Part shown: positions 24,030 to 26,306 of the stretch, piece after piece
Position numbering within the stretch: position 1 is the first letter of the stretch
How the letters are laid out: every line of letters starts with the position of its first letter
Assembly: GCA_934454215.1 (NCBI GenBank)
Contig: CAKSGG010000037.1
Coordinates: forward strand, 1 to 26,306
DNA: 26,306 nt
Reading direction: 5' to 3'
Source of the DNA: an uncultured Clostridia bacterium
GTDB taxonomy: Bacteria; Bacillota; Clostridia; UBA1381
Notes under the pieces: model-generated
Databases searched by the model: none
The model's input: only the letters and a program-made list of their open reading frames with translations
What the model was told of the DNA's origin: nothing
Translations under genes and position numbers: made by a program

Positions 24030-24553
24030 ACCAACGCCCCCTTTGCTGCGGTGATTGCCGCTTTGACTGCACTGATATTCTTTTCGTGCAGTTTTTCGGG
24101 CATATACTGTTTTATTGCCTCCGAAATATCGTCAAGGCTTATTTTGTCCGATATTTCCGCAAACGCTCCAAGCATTATTGTATTTGTAATCGGGCGTTTT
24201 AGAATTTCTTCGGCGATTGTGTTTGCGTCAACCGTAAAAATTCTGCTGTCGGTAAAATGCTTTTTTGTATTAAGCAATACAATTCCTCCGGATTTCAATT
24301 CGTTAAATGCGGCATTGGAAAACAGCGTATCATCAAGGAATATCGAAAAATCCGCTTTTTCCGTTTCGCTCCGATTCCCAATCGGTTTATCATCAAGCTT
24401 TGTAAACGCCCGTATCGGGGCACCTCGTCTTTCGGGGCCGAATGACGGAAAAGCAAGAGCATAATTACCCTTTATCGCATATGCCGCTCCCAAAAGCCTT
24501 GCAGCCGTAAACGCACCTTGTCCACCTCTGCCGTGCCATAATATTTCAATCAT
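24026..24553 (-). CDS. 2-oxoacid:ferredoxin oxidoreductase, gamma subunit
   Basis: A 175-residue gamma subunit with the family motif HGRGGQGAFTAA (7-18) and the FGPERRGAP segment (38-46). This subunit binds CoA or helps assemble the complex. It is the first gene of the operon, with an AGGGG site about 10 nt before the ATG. The promoter and a perfect operator-like inverted repeat lie just upstream (see those entries). Order gamma-delta-alpha-beta is the usual POR order. Confidence 0.94.
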   Translation of the reverse strand: MIEILWHGRGGQGAFTAARLLGAAYAIKGNYALAFPSFGPERRGAPIRAFTKLDDKPIGNRSETEKADFSIFLDDTLFSNAAFNELKSGGIVLLNTKKHFTDSRIFTVDANTIAEEILKRPITNTIMLGAFAEISDKISLDDISEAIKQYMPEKLHEKNISAVKAAITAAKGALV

Positions 24554-24591
24554 TTGCTTTCGCCCCTTTCAGCTGTTTTCTCGGTTTTATA

Positions 24592-24614
24592 AAACATATC
24601 AAGTCGATATGTTT
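24592..24614. promoter_or_regulatory. Perfect inverted-repeat operator candidate
   Basis: AAACATATC-AAGTC-GATATGTTT: 9-bp perfect arms and a 5-nt spacer. It would span about +5 to +27 of the oxidoreductase operon transcript, a classic position for a repressor block. The binding protein is unknown. An RNA hairpin at the 5' end is an alternative role. Confidence 0.65.
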
Positions 24615-24625
24615 ACTATACTATG

Positions 24626-24654
24626 ATTATAGCATAACATTGTTCGTTTGTCCA
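24626..24654 (-). promoter_or_regulatory. Sigma-A promoter of the oxidoreductase operon
   Basis: On the - strand TGGACA (24649-24654), 17 bp, TATAAT (24626-24631), with TGC before the -10 giving an extended -10. Start expected near 24619. Confidence 0.78.
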
Positions 24655-24780
24655 ATACATATTATTTATCAATACTTATAGGCAAAATTTATATATGGGT
24701 AAACAGTAAAGAAAAAAAACGGCAGCTGTTGTATGAGGATAATGAGTTTTTACAGTATTTTATGAATAGAATGTAAATTG

Positions 24781-24807
24781 TTAGCACTTTACGTCTTTGA
24801 TTGCTAA
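24781..24807. promoter_or_regulatory. CIRCE-like HrcA operator
   Basis: TTAGCACTT-N9-GATTGCTAA. Each 9-nt arm differs from the known CIRCE consensus (TTAGCACTC-N9-GAGTGCTAA) at one base, and the 9-nt spacer is exact. HrcA represses chaperone genes through this site. It lies 7 bp upstream of the htpG -35. Confidence 0.82.
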
Positions 24808-24814
24808 TTTTGTA

Positions 24815-24843
24815 TTGACAAATTGAAAAAAAAGTACTATTAT
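24815..24843 (+). promoter_or_regulatory. Sigma-A promoter of htpG
   Basis: Perfect TTGACA (24815-24820), 17 bp, TATTAT (24838-24843). Leader to the chosen ATG is about 35 nt. Confidence 0.8.
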
Positions 24844-24883
24844 ATACTTATATTAAGAGATATGAAAGGAAATGAATGTAAAA

Positions 24884-26306
24884 ATGGCAAAAGGAAATAT
24901 TTCGGTTGATTCGGAAAATCTGTTTCCGATTATAAAAAAATGGCTTTATTCGGATAAGGATATATTTTTGAGAGAACTTGTATCAAACGCCTGCGACGCT
25001 GTGACAAAGCTGAAAAAGCTTGCGGGAATAGGCGAGACGAATATCGGTGCGGACGAAAAATTCAAAGTAACCGTAACGATAGACAAGCCTAATAAAAAGC
25101 TTATAATAAGCGATAATGGTATAGGAATGACAGCCGAGGAAATTGATAAATATATAAATCAGATTGCATTTTCGGGTGCAAGCGATTTCTTGTCAAAGTA
25201 CAAGGACGAAGAAAATGAGGGTGCTCAGATTATAGGTCATTTCGGACTTGGCTTTTACAGTGCATTTATGGTAGCAGACAGCGTTGAGATTGATTCTCTG
25301 TCTTATGCCGACGGTGCAAAGCCTGCAAAATGGGTCTGCGACGGAACTATGGAGTTTGATATGAGCGACGGCACAAGAACAGAACGAGGAACGACAATCA
25401 CTCTGAATATTGCGGAGGACAGCGAAGAATTTCTTGATGAAATGACTGTAAGACAAATTCTGCATAAATACTGTTCGTTCCTGCCGACTGAAATTTATAT
25501 TGAAAATACCGAGGATAAAAAAGAAGATGACAAGGAAGAACCAAAGCCGATTAACAATACAACGCCTCTTTGGATGAAGAAACCTTCGGAATGTACCGAT
25601 GAGGAATATAAGGAATTTTACAGAAACACATTTATGGATTTCAACGAGCCTTTGTTCTGGATTCACTTAAATGTTGATTTCCCGTTTAATTTGAAAGGTA
25701 TTCTGTATTTCCCGAAAATCAACATGGAATTTGCGGGACAAGAGGGGCAAATCAAACTGTTTAATAATCAGGTATTCGTTGCAGACAATGTAAAAGAGGT
25801 TATTCCCGAATTTTTGATGCTGCTCAAAGGCGTAATTGACTGTGCGGATTTACCGCTTAACGTATCAAGAAGTTTTTTGCAGAATGACGGCTATGTAAAG
25901 AAAATATCAAATCACATTACAAAGAAGGTTGCCGATAAGCTTACGGGTATTTATAATACCGATAAGGAAAGCTACGAAAAGTATTGGGACGATATTAATA
26001 TATTCATTAAATACGGCTGTATCAGAGATGAAAAGTTCTATGAAAAAATCAAGGACGTTATAATCTTCAAGACGACAGACGGAAAATATCTGACCATGAA
26101 CGAATATCTTGACGGCAAAGAAAAGAAAGAAATTTACTATGTGTCGGATAAAAAATTACAGTCGCAGTATATAAATATGTTTAAAGAGCAGGGCTTGGAC
26201 GTTGTTGAGCTGCCTACTGTAATGGATACGCATTTTATTTCATTCCTTGAAATGAAGAACCCCGAAATTAAGTTTAAGAGACTCGACTCTGTAATTTCGG
26301 ATGAAC
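24884..26306 (+). CDS. htpG: Chaperone HtpG (Hsp90), 3'-truncated by the window
   Basis: First 474 codons of the bacterial Hsp90, an ATP-dependent chaperone; the family is about 620-640 residues, so about three quarters is present. The GHKL ATPase domain shows E31 and N35 (RELVSNACDA), D77 (SDNGIGM) and the glycine lid motif GHFGLGFYS (118-126). A short charged linker (EDKKEDDKEE-like) leads to the middle domain with LPLNVSRSFLQ, where the catalytic arginine lies. ATG 24884 gives the typical MAKGNIS start but sits 13 nt after AAAGGA (24865-24870); the in-frame ATG at 24872 is only 1 nt from it. Regulated by the CIRCE-like site and promoter just upstream. Confidence 0.97.
   Translation, partial: MAKGNISVDSENLFPIIKKWLYSDKDIFLRELVSNACDAVTKLKKLAGIGETNIGADEKFKVTVTIDKPNKKLIISDNGIGMTAEEIDKYINQIAFSGASDFLSKYKDEENEGAQIIGHFGLGFYSAFMVADSVEIDSLSYADGAKPAKWVCDGTMEFDMSDGTRTERGTTITLNIAEDSEEFLDEMTVRQILHKYCSFLPTEIYIENTEDKKEDDKEEPKPINNTTPLWMKKPSECTDEEYKEFYRNTFMDFNEPLFWIHLNVDFPFNLKGILYFPKINMEFAGQEGQIKLFNNQVFVADNVKEVIPEFLMLLKGVIDCADLPLNVSRSFLQNDGYVKKISNHITKKVADKLTGIYNTDKESYEKYWDDINIFIKYGCIRDEKFYEKIKDVIIFKTTDGKYLTMNEYLDGKEKKEIYYVSDKKLQSQYINMFKEQGLDVVELPTVMDTHFISFLEMKNPEIKFKRLDSVISDE

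Larger units (their letters stand above)
24554..24883. other. Divergent intergenic region, oxidoreductase operon / htpG
   Basis: 330 nt without a gene. It holds, left to right, an inverted-repeat operator candidate, the - strand promoter of the oxidoreductase operon, a CIRCE-like element and the + strand htpG promoter. I see nothing further between about 24660 and 24780 apart from AT-rich sequence and a lone CAGCTG palindrome. Confidence 0.8.

Noticed and set aside
24592..24614. Rho-independent terminator instead of operator
   Set aside because: The arms are AT-rich with no T-tract following on either strand, and the site is next to a promoter.
24872..24883. Upstream in-frame ATG of htpG
   Set aside because: Only 1 nt from the AAAGGA site, and the protein from 24884 matches the usual HtpG start; kept as an alternative because the spacing from 24884 is long.
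25193..25666. 157-residue - strand reading frame
   Set aside because: Opposite the conserved htpG coding sequence; its composition is that of an antisense shadow.
1..26306. CRISPR array, insertion sequence, prophage or defence island
   Set aside because: No regularly spaced direct repeats, transposase, integrase, Cas or phage genes were found; gene content is metabolic and housekeeping throughout.

Overview
This window looks like chromosomal DNA from a low-to-moderate GC, anaerobic, Gram-positive bacterium of the class Clostridia, probably gut- or rumen-associated. The grounds are strong AGGAGG-type ribosome sites, tightly packed operons, consensus sigma-A promoters with 17-bp spacers, a four-subunit 2-oxoacid:ferredoxin oxidoreductase, an iron-sulfur L-serine dehydratase, a 3D-domain wall protein, and a CIRCE-like heat-shock operator before htpG. 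I assign no genus. I see no rRNA, tRNA, CRISPR array, insertion sequence or prophage gene.

Region 1 (1-6486, + strand) is the 3' part of a seven-gene catabolic operon. In order it holds an M20 amidohydrolase (5' end outside the window), a TetR regulator, a sugar-phosphate-isomerase-like TIM barrel, a Gfo/Idh/MocA oxidoreductase, a single-chain Fe-S L-serine dehydratase, an NAD-dependent epimerase-like protein and a DapA-family aldolase/lyase. Region 2 (6491-9603) is a convergent unit: a cytosolic GH129/GH101-like glycoside hydrolase and a YgjV-type membrane protein on the - strand, divergent from an AraC regulator. A palindrome lies in the shared spacer of the two overlapping divergent promoters. 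Together, regions 1 and 2 could form an undescribed pathway for an N-acylated or serine-linked sugar.

Region 3 (9605-13106, - strand) is a three-gene unit: a DUF815-type ATPase, a secreted protein with a Pro/Thr/Ser linker, and a secreted 3D-domain protein with two copper-amine-oxidase-like domains. Region 4 (13157-18303, - strand) is a five-gene operon starting from two tandem promoters: dxs, tlyA, ispE and two related membrane-anchored coiled-coil proteins, ending at a hairpin terminator.

Region 5 (18336-24654, - strand) is a seven-gene operon with mostly overlapping genes: oxidoreductase subunits gamma, delta, alpha and beta, a phenylacetate-CoA-ligase family enzyme, an amidohydrolase-2 protein and a class I aminotransferase. 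These genes together link amino acid, 2-oxoacid, acyl-CoA and free acid, in either the fermentative or the reductive-carboxylation direction. A perfect 9-bp inverted repeat just after its promoter suggests a dedicated repressor. Region 6 (24781-26306, + strand) is the CIRCE-like element, a sigma-A promoter and the 5' three quarters of htpG, cut by the window edge.
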